DNA from: Tardiphaga sp. 709
GTDB taxonomy: Bacteria > Pseudomonadota > Alphaproteobacteria > Rhizobiales > Xanthobacteraceae
Direction of reading: 5' to 3'
Assembly (NCBI RefSeq): GCF_032401055.1
Contig: NZ_CP135529.1
Location: 1,860,001 to 1,924,000 of the forward strand
DNA length: 64,000 bases
Numbering within the stretch: the first letter of the stretch is position 1; each line of letters begins with the position of its first letter. The notes under the pieces are model-generated. The model saw only the letters and a program-made list of their open reading frames with translations, was not told the origin of the DNA and searched no databases. The position numbers were made by a program, and so were the translations under genes. Positions 1 through 9,320 of the stretch are shown piece by piece.

Positions 1-375
1 GCGAAACTCGCGCCACCCGCACCGCCCTCGCACAGAGACGGCATGACAGCGAATGCGCTTGGCAAGACGGTCTTCCAGGGCGCCTGCGTGAGCTGCCATG
101 GCTGGACAGGCGAGAGCGCACTCTCGCCCATGGCCACGCTGACTGGCGCGTGGGCCGTTAACGATCCCGGCGCGACGAACGTGGCGCAGATCGTGATCTC
201 CGGCACCAAGCGGCATACGCCGCAAGGCGCACTCTCGATGCCAGCTTTTGGCAAGAGCCATTCAGATACGGAGATCGCGGCTGTCGCGAATTACGTGACC
301 GCGCGCTTCGGCAGCAAGGGATCGCAGATCACGGCAAGCGACGTCGCGGATTTGCGCAAGCAGACGGAGCAGTAG
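1..375 (+). CDS. Cytochrome c, C-terminal heme domain (5' end outside window)
   Basis: The frame is open from base 1 to a stop at 373-375, so this is the 3' end of a longer gene; the ATG at 43 is internal. A class I heme c site CVSCH lies early in the visible part and a candidate axial methionine in LSMPAFG lies near the middle, followed by the helix EIAAVANYVTARFG typical of the last helix of cytochrome c domains. The tail ASDVADLRKQTEQ resembles the C-terminus of the three-heme cytochrome subunit of membrane alcohol/aldehyde dehydrogenases, which passes electrons from a periplasmic dehydrogenase to quinone. That specific assignment is inference, because the upstream hemes and the dehydrogenase subunit are not visible. 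Confidence 0.75.
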   Translation, partial: AKLAPPAPPSHRDGMTANALGKTVFQGACVSCHGWTGESALSPMATLTGAWAVNDPGATNVAQIVISGTKRHTPQGALSMPAFGKSHSDTEIAAVANYVTARFGSKGSQITASDVADLRKQTEQ

Positions 376-381
376 GCCGAA

Positions 382-1206
382 CTAGTTCAGCCAGAACTCG
401 GGCACGGCCTGCGACAGACGCCCACCGAGCCGCACCGGCGCAACGCGCAATGCAAGCCCTGTCTTGTCGTCGGTTTCGACTGCAACGCCCGACAAGGTCG
501 CCGGGCCGAAGGCGGGCTCGAAGCGGCCGGAGGGAATGCCGGTCGTGAAGCGCCTGACAGGCTCTTCCTTCTGCATACCGATCACGGAATCATAGTCGCC
601 GGTCATGCCTGCATCGGTCATGTAAGCTGTGCCGCCGGACAGGATTTGATGATCGGCGGTCGGCACATGCGTATGCGTGCCGACGACGAGGCTCACGCGG
701 CCATCGCAGAAGTAACCCATGCCCTGCTTCTCGCTCGAGGCTTCGCCATGGAAATCCACCACGATGGCGTCCGCGGCTTCCACCAGCGGACAGGCATCGA
801 TCTCCTTGCCGACAGCGCTGAACGGATCGTTGAGTGGCTCCATGAAGACACGCCCCATGGCGTTGATCACGAGCGCACGCGCACCATTCTTGGCGTCGAT
901 CAGCGCAGCACCGCGGCCCGGGGTGTGGCGCGGGAAGTTCAACGGACGGATCAGACGCGGCGCGCGTTCGATGAACACCAGCGCCTCTTTCTGATTCCAG
1001 GCGTGATTGCCGAGCGTCACCGCATCGGCGCCGGCGTCGACAAGATCATTATAGATCGTCTCGGTGATACCGAAGCCGCCGGCGGCGTTCTCGCCATTGA
1101 TGATGACAAGATCGAGCTTCCAGTCGCGGATCAGGCCGGGCAGTTTTTCGAGGATCACCACGCGGCCGGTTTTGCCGACCACGTCGCCGATGAAGAGAAT
1201 ACGCAA
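382..1206 (-). CDS. YmdB/TIGR00282-family metallophosphoesterase
   Basis: A 274-residue cytoplasmic protein of the YmdB family, dinuclear-metal phosphodiesterases; the Bacillus member hydrolyses cyclic nucleotides. Metal-binding motifs are visible in order: GDVVGKTG at the N-terminus, NGENAAGG around residue 37, GNHAWN around residue 67, DFHGEA near 150 and GTHTHVPTAD near 175, followed by TDAGMTGDYDSVIGM. Length is normal for the family. The gene starts one base after the stop of the 5-formyltetrahydrofolate cyclo-ligase gene on the same strand, so the two are almost certainly co-transcribed and translationally coupled. The physiological substrate in this organism cannot be told from sequence. 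Confidence 0.9.
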   Translation of the reverse strand: MRILFIGDVVGKTGRVVILEKLPGLIRDWKLDLVIINGENAAGGFGITETIYNDLVDAGADAVTLGNHAWNQKEALVFIERAPRLIRPLNFPRHTPGRGAALIDAKNGARALVINAMGRVFMEPLNDPFSAVGKEIDACPLVEAADAIVVDFHGEASSEKQGMGYFCDGRVSLVVGTHTHVPTADHQILSGGTAYMTDAGMTGDYDSVIGMQKEEPVRRFTTGIPSGRFEPAFGPATLSGVAVETDDKTGLALRVAPVRLGGRLSQAVPEFWLN

Positions 1207-1207
1207 G

Positions 1208-1795
1208 TCAGATGCTCCGAAAATCGATCGTCCGGGTTTCGGTTAGCACATAATCCAGCGCCACGTCGTGTGGCTGCATGGGAATGGCCCCGATTTCCTG
1301 GGTGTCGAAGGCCACGCCTATGGAGATAAAGGGCTTGATGGCGTGCAGTTGCGAGAAAGTGCGGTCGTAATGCCCCGCGCCATAGCCAATGCGGTGGCCG
1401 GCGCGGTCGAAGGCCGCGAGTGGTACCAGCAGGATATCGGGGATCAGTGGCGGCGCTTCCGGTGCTGGTTCCGGAATGCCTAGTGAACCGCGTACCAGCG
1501 CGTCGTTCGGGCTCCAGAGCCGGAACATCAGGGGCTCATCACGGGCGATGATCACCGGCAGCGCCAGTCGCGCACCCTGGGCGGCGAGATGCTGCATCAA
1601 CGGGATCGGATCGATTTCGCTGCGGATGGGAGAATAGCCGGCGACGATGTCGCCGGCCCTGACCGGGAAAGGCAGCCCACGCGCTGCGATGGCTTGTGCG
1701 GCTGCCGACCGTTCGGCCTCGCTCAGCGCCGTGCGGCGTGCCAGCGCGGCGATGCGGAGCTCAATCTTTGTCGGAGTGGGCGGCGTGTCGGACAT
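1208..1795 (-). CDS. ygfA: 5-formyltetrahydrofolate cyclo-ligase
   Basis: A 195-residue cytoplasmic enzyme that uses ATP to convert 5-formyl-THF to 5,10-methenyl-THF, salvaging folate one-carbon units. The conserved phosphate-binding signature near the C-terminus reads GYGAGHYDRTF (family consensus GYGxGYYDR), preceded by PDILLVPLAAFD. The N-terminal basic helix RIAALARRTALSEAERSAAA and the central GYSPIRSEIDPIPLM are also typical. It lies downstream of zapA and the 6S RNA gene, the same arrangement as the ygfA/ssrS locus in many proteobacteria, and upstream of the YmdB-family gene. Confidence 0.93.
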   Translation of the reverse strand: MSDTPPTPTKIELRIAALARRTALSEAERSAAAQAIAARGLPFPVRAGDIVAGYSPIRSEIDPIPLMQHLAAQGARLALPVIIARDEPLMFRLWSPNDALVRGSLGIPEPAPEAPPLIPDILLVPLAAFDRAGHRIGYGAGHYDRTFSQLHAIKPFISIGVAFDTQEIGAIPMQPHDVALDYVLTETRTIDFRSI

Positions 1796-1919
1796 GCCGC
1801 ACGATATTCTGCCCGCCGGGCCTATGAAAGCACGGGACGCCCTTCACCCTCATCTTTGTCGCGTGAGGTTAAGATGCACGGCGAAAGCCCGCAAACGGCC
1901 GGAGCCATCAGAAAAGTAA

Positions 1920-2064
1920 AAGTGCGAAGCCACGATGGCCGTTGAAGCACTCGATCCCGGAGCACCTACGAAAGTAGGTGGGCACCATGTGACCAGGTCC
2001 ACGGACCTGGTCAGGGACAGTTCCCTGAAGGATCGATAAGGCCCCGGGGATATATGGCTCCTGA
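1920..2064 (-). ncRNA. ssrS: 6S RNA (ssrS), ends approximate
   Basis: 6S RNA binds the housekeeping RNA polymerase holoenzyme by mimicking an open promoter. The region sits exactly where proteobacterial 6S RNA is found, between zapA and the 5-formyl-THF cyclo-ligase gene, on their strand. The minus strand can fold as one long rod: GGAGCCA (from 2061 down to 2055) pairs with TGGCTTC (1932 down to 1926), and TCGATCC (about 2034-2028) pairs with GGATCGA (about 1957-1951). Side hairpins are CAGGGAACTGTCCCTG, ACCAGGTCCGTGGACCTGGT and CACCTACTTTCGTAGGTG. Both ends are estimated from the closing stem. A covariance-model search would settle identity and boundaries. Confidence 0.75.
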
Positions 2065-2143
2065 CGCGCGACGCAGCCTCGCCTGAGCAATGTAGGGGTT
2101 ATGAGACGGATGCGCCAGTGCCCGCTTGGCATCAAAGCCTGCG

Positions 2144-2527
2144 TTATCCAATAGCAACGCCGCCGCCGATGGTGCGGTTGAGCACCTGCGTGGTCTTCTC
2201 GATCCGCTCTGCCGCAGCATTCAGGGCCGCGGCAACCGCCGTCTGCGTCGCCCGCGCGCGGTCCGCGGCGACCACGCGCACATCGCGCAATGCGGCGAGT
2301 TCTTCCTGCAGGGCACGGATCTGCTGATTGGCATCGACCAGTTCGTCGGCAATGGTCAGCGCCGCCATCACCGTCAACCGCGCATCCCCGATCTCACCGA
2401 ATTTGCCACGCAGGTTTTCGACGCGGGATTCAAGACTTTCCGCCAGCCGCAGCAGGCGGGTTTCCTGCCCCTCCTCACAGGCCATGCGGTATTGCCGGCC
2501 ATTGATGGTGACGTTAACGTGGCTCAT
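2144..2527 (-). CDS. zapA: Cell division protein ZapA
   Basis: A 127-residue protein that binds FtsZ and promotes protofilament bundling at the division site. The N-terminal globular part matches ZapA: VNVTINGRQYRMACEEGQE, then RLAESLESRVENLRG and LTVMAALTIADELVDANQQI. The C-terminal half (about 65-110) is a predicted coiled coil that in ZapA mediates tetramerisation. The preceding DUF4164 gene ends seven bases upstream, so they form one operon, with 6S RNA downstream. Length is slightly longer than the roughly 109-residue E. coli protein. Confidence 0.9.
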   Translation of the reverse strand: MSHVNVTINGRQYRMACEEGQETRLLRLAESLESRVENLRGKFGEIGDARLTVMAALTIADELVDANQQIRALQEELAALRDVRVVAADRARATQTAVAAALNAAAERIEKTTQVLNRTIGGGVAIG

Positions 2528-2533
2528 CTCGCT

Positions 2534-2863
2534 TTACTCATGCGCGTTGTCAGTCGCCAGCACCGCGCGAATGGTGCCGATGGCGGTATCGAGCTTGTCG
2601 GCGATGTCGCGGTTGGCGCGCTCCAGCCGGCGCGATTTCACCAGCGTGCCATCGAGCTCATCCGCCAGCCGGGACCGGTCGGCGCCGAGCGCCTGAATAC
2701 GGGTGGCCAGCTCATCCTCGTCGCGATCCGCCTCACGGCGGCGCTCGACCGCACTTTCCAGAGCATCCAGCGCCGCCATCAACCGCCGCGTGGCAGCGTC
2801 GATCTCGGCCGCACCACCATTGGCGGGATCGGAGGCTGCGAGATGGGCGGGGCGTTCGATCAT
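2534..2863 (-). CDS. DUF4164 family coiled-coil protein
   Basis: A 109-residue soluble protein, almost entirely heptad-rich helix (RRLMAALDALESAVERRR, then LAAEL-like repeats through residue 85), consistent with the DUF4164 family found upstream of zapA in Rhizobiales. No enzymatic motif is present. Its position directly before zapA, with seven bases between the genes, suggests a role linked to ZapA or the divisome, but that is inferred from linkage only. Confidence 0.75.
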   Translation of the reverse strand: MIERPAHLAASDPANGGAAEIDAATRRLMAALDALESAVERRREADRDEDELATRIQALGADRSRLADELDGTLVKSRRLERANRDIADKLDTAIGTIRAVLATDNAHE

Positions 2864-3173
2864 ACTGGGTTACGCGGGACCTTGGGTGTGATGCGACCGG
2901 AGCTCAAAAACCACGGCTCCGCAAGCCTTTAGGCCCTGAAACTTAGGTTGCAAGCGAGCCGGACGCAACGCCGCTTAAAAGCTATGCACCGCAAAGCCGA
3001 CAAAAACCGCCGGTAGATATCCACAGACCAGAACTGTCCGGGAGACCTTGGACTCCCAGGAACCCAGATGCTATCCACCAGTTTCTCCTAAGCGATCCCA
3101 ACATCTCGCTGCAGACCGCCCCTACTCGCGGACGCAAAATATTCCATTCCCTTCAAGTTAGACGGAAACCGAC
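2864..3173. other. Divergent intergenic region between DUF4164 and tkt
   Basis: This 310-base stretch separates the minus-strand DUF4164-zapA operon from tkt and must hold both promoters. No convincing ORF is present. A short hairpin GGGAG-N8-CTCCC lies near 3042-3059. No -35/-10 pair could be assigned with confidence. Confidence 0.4.
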
Positions 3174-5159
3174 ATGGCGCAGGTTGATCACTCGAAAATG
3201 GCCAACGCGATTCGTGCCCTCGCCATGGACGGCGTGGAAAAGGCCAAATCCGGTCACCCTGGGCTGCCTATGGGCGCCGCCGACGTCGCCACCGTGCTGT
3301 TTACGCAGTTCCTCAAATTTGATGCAGCCGATCCGAAGTGGCCGGATCGCGATCGCTTCATCCTCTCGGCCGGCCACGGCTCGATGCTGCTCTATGCCCT
3401 GCTCTATCTGACGGGCAACAAGGAGATGACCCTCGATCAGCTGAAGAACTTCCGCCAGCTGCATTCGAAGACCCCCGGGCACCCTGAGAATTTCCATACT
3501 TCAGGTGTCGAGACCACCACTGGTCCGCTCGGACAGGGCATCGCCACGTCGGTCGGCTTCGCGCTCGCCGAGCGCATGCTGGCCGCCGAATATGGCGACG
3601 TGGTCGATCACTACACTTACGTGCTGTGCTCCGATGGCGACCTGATGGAAGGCGTCAGCCATGAAGCGATGGCACTTGCCGGTCATCTCAAGCTGTCGAA
3701 GCTGATCTTCCTCTATGACGACAACGGCATTTCGATCGACGGTCCGCTGACGCTCGCCGATAGTGTCGACCAGGTTGCGCGCTTCAAGGCCCATGGCTGG
3801 AATTCCGAGCATGTCGATGGCCACGATCAGAGTGCCATCGCTGCAGCCATCAAGCGTGCGCAAGCCTCCGACCGTCCATCGATGATCGCCTGCAAGACCA
3901 CTATCGGCTTCGGCGCGCCGAAGAAGGCCGGCACCTCGAAGGCGCATGGCGAACCGCTTGGCGCGGAAGAACTCGCTGGCGCCAAGAAGGCGCTGGGATG
4001 GGATTACGGCCCGTTCGAAGTGCCGGATGACGTGCTGACCGCATGGCGCAATGTCGGCAAGCAGGGCGCATCGGCGCATGCTGACTGGACCAAGCGTTTC
4101 GAGGCGCTGCCGGACGACAAACGCGCCGAATTCACTCGCCGTAACGATCACGTTCGGCCGGCCGCCATGGAAGATGCGATCCGTCAGCTCAAGAAGAAGC
4201 TGGTCGACGAACCGCAGACCGTCGCGACCCGCAAGGCGAGCGAACTCGCACTGGAAGCGCTGGTGCAGGTCGTACCGGAGATGGTGATCGGCTCCGCCGA
4301 TCTCACGCCGTCGAACAATACCCGCACCAAGCACGCCATCGAGGTGAAGCCTGGCGATTTCGCCGGTCGCTACATTCACTACGGCATCCGCGAAATGGGT
4401 ATGGCCGCCGCCATGAACGGCATCGCGCTGCATGGCGGATTCATCCCGGCGGGCGCGACCTTCATGTGCTTCACCGACTATGCACGCCCGGCGATGCGCA
4501 TCTCGGCGCTGGCGCAGATCCCGGTCATCTACATCATGACCCACGACTCGATCGGCCTCGGCGAAGACGGCCCGACCCATCAGCCGGTGGAGCATCTGGC
4601 GGCGATGCGCGCGATGCCGAACATGCGCGTGTTCCGCCCCGCGGATACGGTCGAGACCGCCGAATGCTGGCAGCTCGCCATGGAGAAGACCAACGGCCCG
4701 ACCATGCTGGCCCTGTCGCGCCAGAACTTGACGCCGGTACGCACCACGCATCATGACAACAATCTCTGCGCCACCGGCGGCTATGAGCTGATCGCGGCCA
4801 AGGGCAAACCCGCCGTGTCGATCTTCGCCTCGGGTTCGGAAGTCGAGATCGCAGTCGCTGCGCAGAAGCAACTGGCCGACAAGGGCATCGCGACGCGGGT
4901 CGTATCGGTCCCCTCGCTCGAACTACTGCTGGAGCAGCCTGAAGAGCGCCAGAAGGCCATCATCGGCGACGCGCCGATCAAGATCGCCGTCGAAGCCGCG
5001 GTCCGGTTCGGCTGGGATGCCGTGATCGGACACGATGGCACCTTCATCGGCATGAAGGGTTTCGGCTCGAGCGCGCCAGCCAAGGAGCTCTACAAGCTGT
5101 TCGGCATCACGGCCGAGGCCGTGGTCGAGGCTGCAACCAGCAAGCACAACGCGGCTTAA
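3174..5159 (+). CDS. tkt: Transketolase
   Basis: A 661-residue thiamine-diphosphate enzyme that transfers two-carbon ketol units in the pentose phosphate pathway (and the Calvin cycle where present). The N-terminal domain carries [19 protein letters not shown] and the cofactor/Mg motif [13 protein letters not shown] followed by [14 protein letters not shown]. The pyrimidine-binding domain has [20 protein letters not shown], and [20 protein letters not shown] is the conserved loop. The full-length protein ends SKHNAA. It is the first gene of the tkt-gap-pgk-fba series, 128 bases upstream of gap. No RuBisCO or phosphoribulokinase gene is in view, so a Calvin-cycle role is not shown. Confidence 0.96.
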   Translation: MAQVDHSKMANAIRALAMDGVEKAKSGHPGLPMGAADVATVLFTQFLKFDAADPKWPDRDRFILSAGHGSMLLYALLYLTGNKEMTLDQLKNFRQLHSKTPGHPENFHTSGVETTTGPLGQGIATSVGFALAERMLAAEYGDVVDHYTYVLCSDGDLMEGVSHEAMALAGHLKLSKLIFLYDDNGISIDGPLTLADSVDQVARFKAHGWNSEHVDGHDQSAIAAAIKRAQASDRPSMIACKTTIGFGAPKKAGTSKAHGEPLGAEELAGAKKALGWDYGPFEVPDDVLTAWRNVGKQGASAHADWTKRFEALPDDKRAEFTRRNDHVRPAAMEDAIRQLKKKLVDEPQTVATRKASELALEALVQVVPEMVIGSADLTPSNNTRTKHAIEVKPGDFAGRYIHYGIREMGMAAAMNGIALHGGFIPAGATFMCFTDYARPAMRISALAQIPVIYIMTHDSIGLGEDGPTHQPVEHLAAMRAMPNMRVFRPADTVETAECWQLAMEKTNGPTMLALSRQNLTPVRTTHHDNNLCATGGYELIAAKGKPAVSIFASGSEVEIAVAAQKQLADKGIATRVVSVPSLELLLEQPEERQKAIIGDAPIKIAVEAAVRFGWDAVIGHDGTFIGMKGFGSSAPAKELYKLFGITAEAVVEAATSKHNAA

Positions 5160-5166
5160 CTCTATC

Positions 5167-5204
5167 GGAACGCTGGTAAATTTGACACATTGCACCAGCG
5201 TTCC
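5167..5204. terminator. 11-bp perfect inverted repeat between tkt and gap
   Basis: GGAACGCTGGT at 5167-5177 is repeated inverted as ACCAGCGTTCC at 5194-5204, with a 16-base AT-rich loop that contains TTGACA (5182-5187). It lies just after the tkt stop and lacks a U-tract, so it may be a processing or attenuation hairpin rather than a classical intrinsic terminator, or a binding site near the gap promoter. A possible alphaproteobacterial -10 box CTATAT is at 5236-5241. Confidence 0.45.
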
Positions 5205-5287
5205 ATTCAGGGCATGAAACGCCCGTCACACGTCACTATATGAAGGCCCTCACGCGAGGTTTGAGCCTAATAAAAGGGAGAAGTTGA

Positions 5288-6298
5288 ATGGCAGTCCGGG
5301 TTTCGATCAACGGTTTTGGCCGCATCGGCCGCAACGTCCTGCGGGCGATCTACGAGTCCAAGCGCACCGACATCGAAGTCGTCGCCATCAACGATCTGGG
5401 TCCGGTTGAAACCAACGCCCACCTGTTGCGCTTCGACAGCGTGCATGGCCGCTTCCCCGGCGACGTCACCGTCGATGGCGACAGCATCCAGCTTGGCAAC
5501 GGCAACAAGATCAAGGTCACTGCGGTGCGCGATCCGAACACGCTGCCGTGGAAGGATCTCGGCATCGATATCGCGCTCGAATGCACCGGCATCTTCAGCG
5601 CCAAGGCGAAGGCGACGTCGCATCTGACCGCAGGCGCCAAGCGCGTGCTGGTTTCGGCTCCGTCCGATGGTGCTGATGCCACGATCGTCTACGGCGTCAA
5701 CCACAAGACCCTGACCAAGGAGCATCTGGTCGTTTCCAACGGTTCGTGCACCACCAACTGCCTGGCGCCTGTCGCCAAGGTGCTGAACGAGACCGTCGGT
5801 ATCGAAACCGGCTTCATGACCACGATCCACGCTTACACCGGCGACCAGCCGACGCTGGACACGCTGCACAGCGATCTCTATCGCGGCCGCGCCGCTGCGA
5901 TGTCGATGATTCCGACCTCGACCGGCGCCGCGAAGGCCATCGGCCTCGTGATGCCCGAACTGGCCGGCAAGCTCGACGGCGTTTCGATCCGCGTGCCGAC
6001 CCCGAACGTCTCCGTGGTCGATCTCAAGATCATCGCCAAGAGGAGCACCACCAAGGAAGAGATCAACGAAGCGATCAAGAAGGCTGCGGCCGGCGAGCTG
6101 AAGGGCGTGCTCGGCACCACTTCGCACCCGAACGTGTCGATCGACTTCAATCACGATCCGCATTCGTCGACCTTCGCCTTCGACCAGACCAAGGTGCAGA
6201 ATGGCACGCTGGTGCGCGTGCTCTCCTGGTACGACAACGAGTGGGGTTTCTCCAACCGCATGGCCGATACCGCCGTCGCGATGGGCAAGCTGCTCTAA
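5288..6298 (+). CDS. gap: Glyceraldehyde-3-phosphate dehydrogenase, type I
   Basis: A 336-residue enzyme that interconverts glyceraldehyde-3-phosphate and 1,3-bisphosphoglycerate. The Rossmann motif [14 protein letters not shown] is at the N-terminus, the catalytic cysteine lies in [12 protein letters not shown] around residue 155, and the catalytic histidine lies in [10 protein letters not shown]. The C-terminal [13 protein letters not shown] is invariant in the family. The start is fixed by an AGGGAG ribosome-binding site a few bases before the ATG. It lies between tkt and pgk. Cofactor preference (NAD or NADP) is not assigned. Confidence 0.97.
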   Translation: MAVRVSINGFGRIGRNVLRAIYESKRTDIEVVAINDLGPVETNAHLLRFDSVHGRFPGDVTVDGDSIQLGNGNKIKVTAVRDPNTLPWKDLGIDIALECTGIFSAKAKATSHLTAGAKRVLVSAPSDGADATIVYGVNHKTLTKEHLVVSNGSCTTNCLAPVAKVLNETVGIETGFMTTIHAYTGDQPTLDTLHSDLYRGRAAAMSMIPTSTGAAKAIGLVMPELAGKLDGVSIRVPTPNVSVVDLKIIAKRSTTKEEINEAIKKAAAGELKGVLGTTSHPNVSIDFNHDPHSSTFAFDQTKVQNGTLVRVLSWYDNEWGFSNRMADTAVAMGKLL

Positions 6299-6416
6299 GG
6301 CAAGAGCGTTATCCCGGGCGCAGCACAAGACGCCGCGTCCGGGAGCCAACGAATGTAGCGGTCCCCGCTTCGCGGCGCGCCGCTGTGCGCTGACCTGCGT
6401 TTGGGGACACAACATC

Positions 6417-7610
6417 ATGACCAATTCTTTCCGCACCCTCGACGACGTCGATGTGAAGGGCAAACGCGTTCTCGTGCGCGTCGATCTCAACGTGCCCATG
6501 GATGGTGGCAAGGTTACCGACGCAACGCGTCTCGAACGTATCGCGACGACCATCACCGAAATTTCCGACAAGGGCGGCAAGGTCATCCTGCTCGCGCATT
6601 TTGGCCGCCCCAAGGGCCGCGACGACAAGAACTCATTGAAGCCCGTGGCTGCGGCACTTGCCGATGTGATCAAGAAGCCGGTCGCCTTTGCGGACGACTG
6701 CGTTGGCGACGTCGCAGCCAAGGCCGTTGGCGCCATGAAGGACGGCGACATTCTCTGCCTTGAGAACACGCGCTTCCATTCCGCTGAGGAGAAGAACGAT
6801 CCGGCTTTCGTCGCCGAACTCGCCAAGCTTGGCGATATCTGGGTCAACGATGCATTCTCGGCTGCACATCGCGCCCACGCCTCCACCGAAGGCCTCGGCC
6901 ACAAGTTACCCGCCTATGCCGGCCGCACCATGCAGGCCGAGTTGGACGCCCTCGGCAAGGCGCTGGACGCGCCGACCAAGCCGGTGATCGCCATCGTCGG
7001 CGGCGCCAAGGTGTCGTCGAAGATCGATCTCCTCGAAAATCTCGTCACCAAGGTCGATGCACTCGTGATCGGTGGCGGCATGGCCAACACCTTCCTGCAT
7101 GCGCAGGGTGTCAAGGTCGGCAAGTCGCTGTGCGAAAAGGATCTGGCGGCCACTGCCCTGCGGATCATCGACAAGGCCGAAGCTTCCGGTTGCGCCATCA
7201 TCCTGCCAGTGGACGCCATCGTCGCATTCCACTTCGCCGCCAACACACCGTCTCACGCCTACGGCCTCGATGCGATCCCAGATGAGGGCATGATCCTCGA
7301 TGTCGGTCCGCAGTCGATCGAACGCATCAACGCAGCGATCGACGATGCCGCCACGCTGGTCTGGAATGGCCCGGTCGGAGCGTTTGAAATGACTCCGTTC
7401 GACCGCGGCACGGTTGCCGGCGCCAAACACGCAGCGACGCGCACCAAGGCGAAGAAGCTGATTTCAGTAGCCGGCGGCGGCGACACGGTGGCCGCGCTCA
7501 ATCACGCCGGCGTCGCCGATGACTTCTCCTACATCTCGACGGCCGGTGGCGCCTTCCTCGAATGGATGGAAGGCAAGCCGCTGCCGGGTGTGGAAGTGCT
7601 GAAGAAGTAG
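6417..7610 (+). CDS. pgk: Phosphoglycerate kinase
   Basis: A 397-residue glycolytic/gluconeogenic kinase that transfers phosphate between 1,3-bisphosphoglycerate and ADP. The chosen ATG at 6417 gives [20 protein letters not shown], the normal N-terminus; a longer upstream frame is open but overlaps gap. Substrate-binding motifs include [25 protein letters not shown] and [14 protein letters not shown]; the nucleotide-binding part has [29 protein letters not shown] and the C-terminal [12 protein letters not shown]. The 118-base gap to gap contains an imperfect hairpin (about 6311-6343) with arms TCCCGGGCGC and GCGTCCGGGA. Confidence 0.97.
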   Translation: MTNSFRTLDDVDVKGKRVLVRVDLNVPMDGGKVTDATRLERIATTITEISDKGGKVILLAHFGRPKGRDDKNSLKPVAAALADVIKKPVAFADDCVGDVAAKAVGAMKDGDILCLENTRFHSAEEKNDPAFVAELAKLGDIWVNDAFSAAHRAHASTEGLGHKLPAYAGRTMQAELDALGKALDAPTKPVIAIVGGAKVSSKIDLLENLVTKVDALVIGGGMANTFLHAQGVKVGKSLCEKDLAATALRIIDKAEASGCAIILPVDAIVAFHFAANTPSHAYGLDAIPDEGMILDVGPQSIERINAAIDDAATLVWNGPVGAFEMTPFDRGTVAGAKHAATRTKAKKLISVAGGGDTVAALNHAGVADDFSYISTAGGAFLEWMEGKPLPGVEVLKK

Positions 7611-7672
7611 TAGCGGTAAATTTTTGCCCGCAAGACTTGTAGGCGCCGCAATGTTTATGGTATGTTCTTTCC

Positions 7673-7922
7673 ATGAGCGAGAACGTGCAAACAGCAATGT
7701 TCGAGATCCTGAAGAAAATTCAGGGCGATATCACTTTGGTTAGGACCGACATCGGTCAGTTTAAGCTGGATACCGAAACTCACTTTGAACGCATTGAGAC
7801 CTTGGTTCGCAAGCGACGGCGCTGCGATGCTGGTCATGATGCGTTCGGCGGCCGGTGATTTTGAGGAGCGGCTCGCAGCCGTCGAGCAGCAAATTGCGTT
7901 GCTCGACGCGCGGGAGCACTAA
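7673..7922 (+). pseudogene. Small coiled-coil protein gene broken by a frameshift
   Basis: The ATG frame from 7673 begins MSENVQTAMFEILKKIQGDI and runs into a stop at 7856-7858 after a sudden change to low-complexity arginine-rich sequence. From about 7815 the neighbouring frame continues sensibly: AAMLVMMRSAAGDFEERL, then AAVEQQIALLDAREH and a stop at 7920-7922. Joined, the two halves make a protein of about 82 residues rich in heptads. The span of 250 bases implies a net +1 or -2 change between about 7808 and 7826. It sits between pgk and the class II aldolase gene. Function is unknown; I recall similar small ORFs in Bradyrhizobium but did not verify this. Confidence 0.6.
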
Positions 7923-8086
7923 CGTTTCAGGAATTCCATTAGCTGGAACGCTGGGCCATCGTGGCGATTAACGTTGGCTGTATGCGCGACCGATGGCGTC
8001 TTGGATTCGCCGTCTCCTCGCGCTAAGAGCCATACATCCCTCGGCGCGGCGTTTGCGCCTGTCCCAATTTACAAGGAGCTTCCTGC

Positions 8087-9154
8087 ATGGCCCGTATTAC
8101 GTTGCGTCAACTGCTCGATCACGCGGCAGAACACGATTACGGAGTGCCGGCCTTCAACATCAACAATATGGAACAGGCGCTGGCGATCATGGAGGCTGCA
8201 TCCGGTGTCGATGCGCCGGTGATCATCCAGGCCTCCCGCGGCGCCCGCTCCTACGCCAACGACATCATGCTCAAGCACATGATGGACGCAGTCACCGAAA
8301 TCTATCCGCATATTCCCGTTTGCGTGCATCTCGACCACGGCAACGAAGCTGCAACCTGCATGACCGCAATCCAGGCCGGATTCACCTCGGTGATGATGGA
8401 TGGTTCGCTGAAGGCAGACGGCAAGACGGCGGCGGACTGGGACTACAATGTCGGCGTGACCAAGACAGTAACGGACATGGCGCATCTCGGCGGCATCTCG
8501 GTGGAAGGCGAGCTCGGCGTGCTCGGCTCGCTGGAGAGCGGCATGGGCGAAGCCGAAGACGGCCACGGCGCCGAGGGCCAGCTGTCACATGACCAGTTGC
8601 TGACCAATCCCGATGAGGCCGTGAAGTTCGTGAAGGAGACGCAGGTCGACGCACTGGCGATCGCCATGGGCACTTCGCACGGCGCCTACAAGTTCACCCG
8701 CAAGCCGGACGGCGATATCCTCGCCATGAACGTGATCGAGGAAATCCACCGCAAGCTGCCGAACACACATCTGGTGATGCACGGCTCGTCCTCGGTCCCG
8801 CAGGACCTACAGGACATCATCAACAAATTCGGCGGCCAGATGAAGCCCACCTGGGGCGTCCCGGTGTCGGAAATCCAGCGCGGCATCAAGCACGGCGTCC
8901 GCAAGATCAACATCGACACCGACAACCGCATGGCCATGACCGGCCAGATCCGCAAGGTGCTGAGCGAAAACCCCAGCGAATTCGATCCGCGCAAATATCT
9001 GAAGCCGGCGATGGAAGCGATGGTGAAGCTCTGCAAGCAGCGCCTGCAGGAATTCAATACCGCCGGCCAAGCCAGCAAGATCAAAAAGGTGCTGACCACG
9101 GCCGAAATGGCCAAGCGTTACGCATCGGGCGAGCTGAACGCGAAGATCGCCTGA
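8087..9154 (+). CDS. fba: Fructose-bisphosphate aldolase, class II
   Basis: A 355-residue zinc-dependent aldolase that cleaves or forms fructose-1,6-bisphosphate. The zinc/substrate motifs are [33 protein letters not shown], and [20 protein letters not shown], with [11 protein letters not shown] and [17 protein letters not shown] near the C-terminal end. Length and motif order match the subtype often linked to Calvin-cycle operons. An AAGGAG ribosome-binding site precedes the ATG. A strong terminator follows, separating it from the class I aldolase gene. Confidence 0.95.
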   Translation: MARITLRQLLDHAAEHDYGVPAFNINNMEQALAIMEAASGVDAPVIIQASRGARSYANDIMLKHMMDAVTEIYPHIPVCVHLDHGNEAATCMTAIQAGFTSVMMDGSLKADGKTAADWDYNVGVTKTVTDMAHLGGISVEGELGVLGSLESGMGEAEDGHGAEGQLSHDQLLTNPDEAVKFVKETQVDALAIAMGTSHGAYKFTRKPDGDILAMNVIEEIHRKLPNTHLVMHGSSSVPQDLQDIINKFGGQMKPTWGVPVSEIQRGIKHGVRKINIDTDNRMAMTGQIRKVLSENPSEFDPRKYLKPAMEAMVKLCKQRLQEFNTAGQASKIKKVLTTAEMAKRYASGELNAKIA

Positions 9155-9177
9155 GCCCAAACTGCCAATTGACTGCC

Positions 9178-9217
9178 ATTCAGCCTGCCATACAGCCTAT
9201 GGCAGGCTGAATTTTTG
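9178..9217 (+). terminator. Intrinsic terminator after class II aldolase
   Basis: A perfect 15-bp stem (ATTCAGCCTGCCATA, 9178-9192, with its exact complement at 9198-9212) and a five-base loop are followed by a run of five T. This is the strongest terminator in the carbon-metabolism block and should end the tkt-to-fba transcript. Confidence 0.88.
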
Positions 9218-9320
9218 CCGGAATCGGATGCGGACGGGCTCATTGGCCGGCCAGATGCTCGGATTTTGCCCGAGAACGGTCTAGATTGACCTGCAGGACT
9301 AGCCCGCTCAGGACATGCCC

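Noticed and set aside
3014-3024. DnaA-box-like ATATCCACA upstream of tkt
   Set aside because: One mismatch to TTATCCACA, single occurrence, and no replication genes nearby.
5267-6904. 545-codon minus-strand frame opposite gap and pgk
   Set aside because: It spans two certain genes on the other strand and has the composition expected from antisense codon bias.
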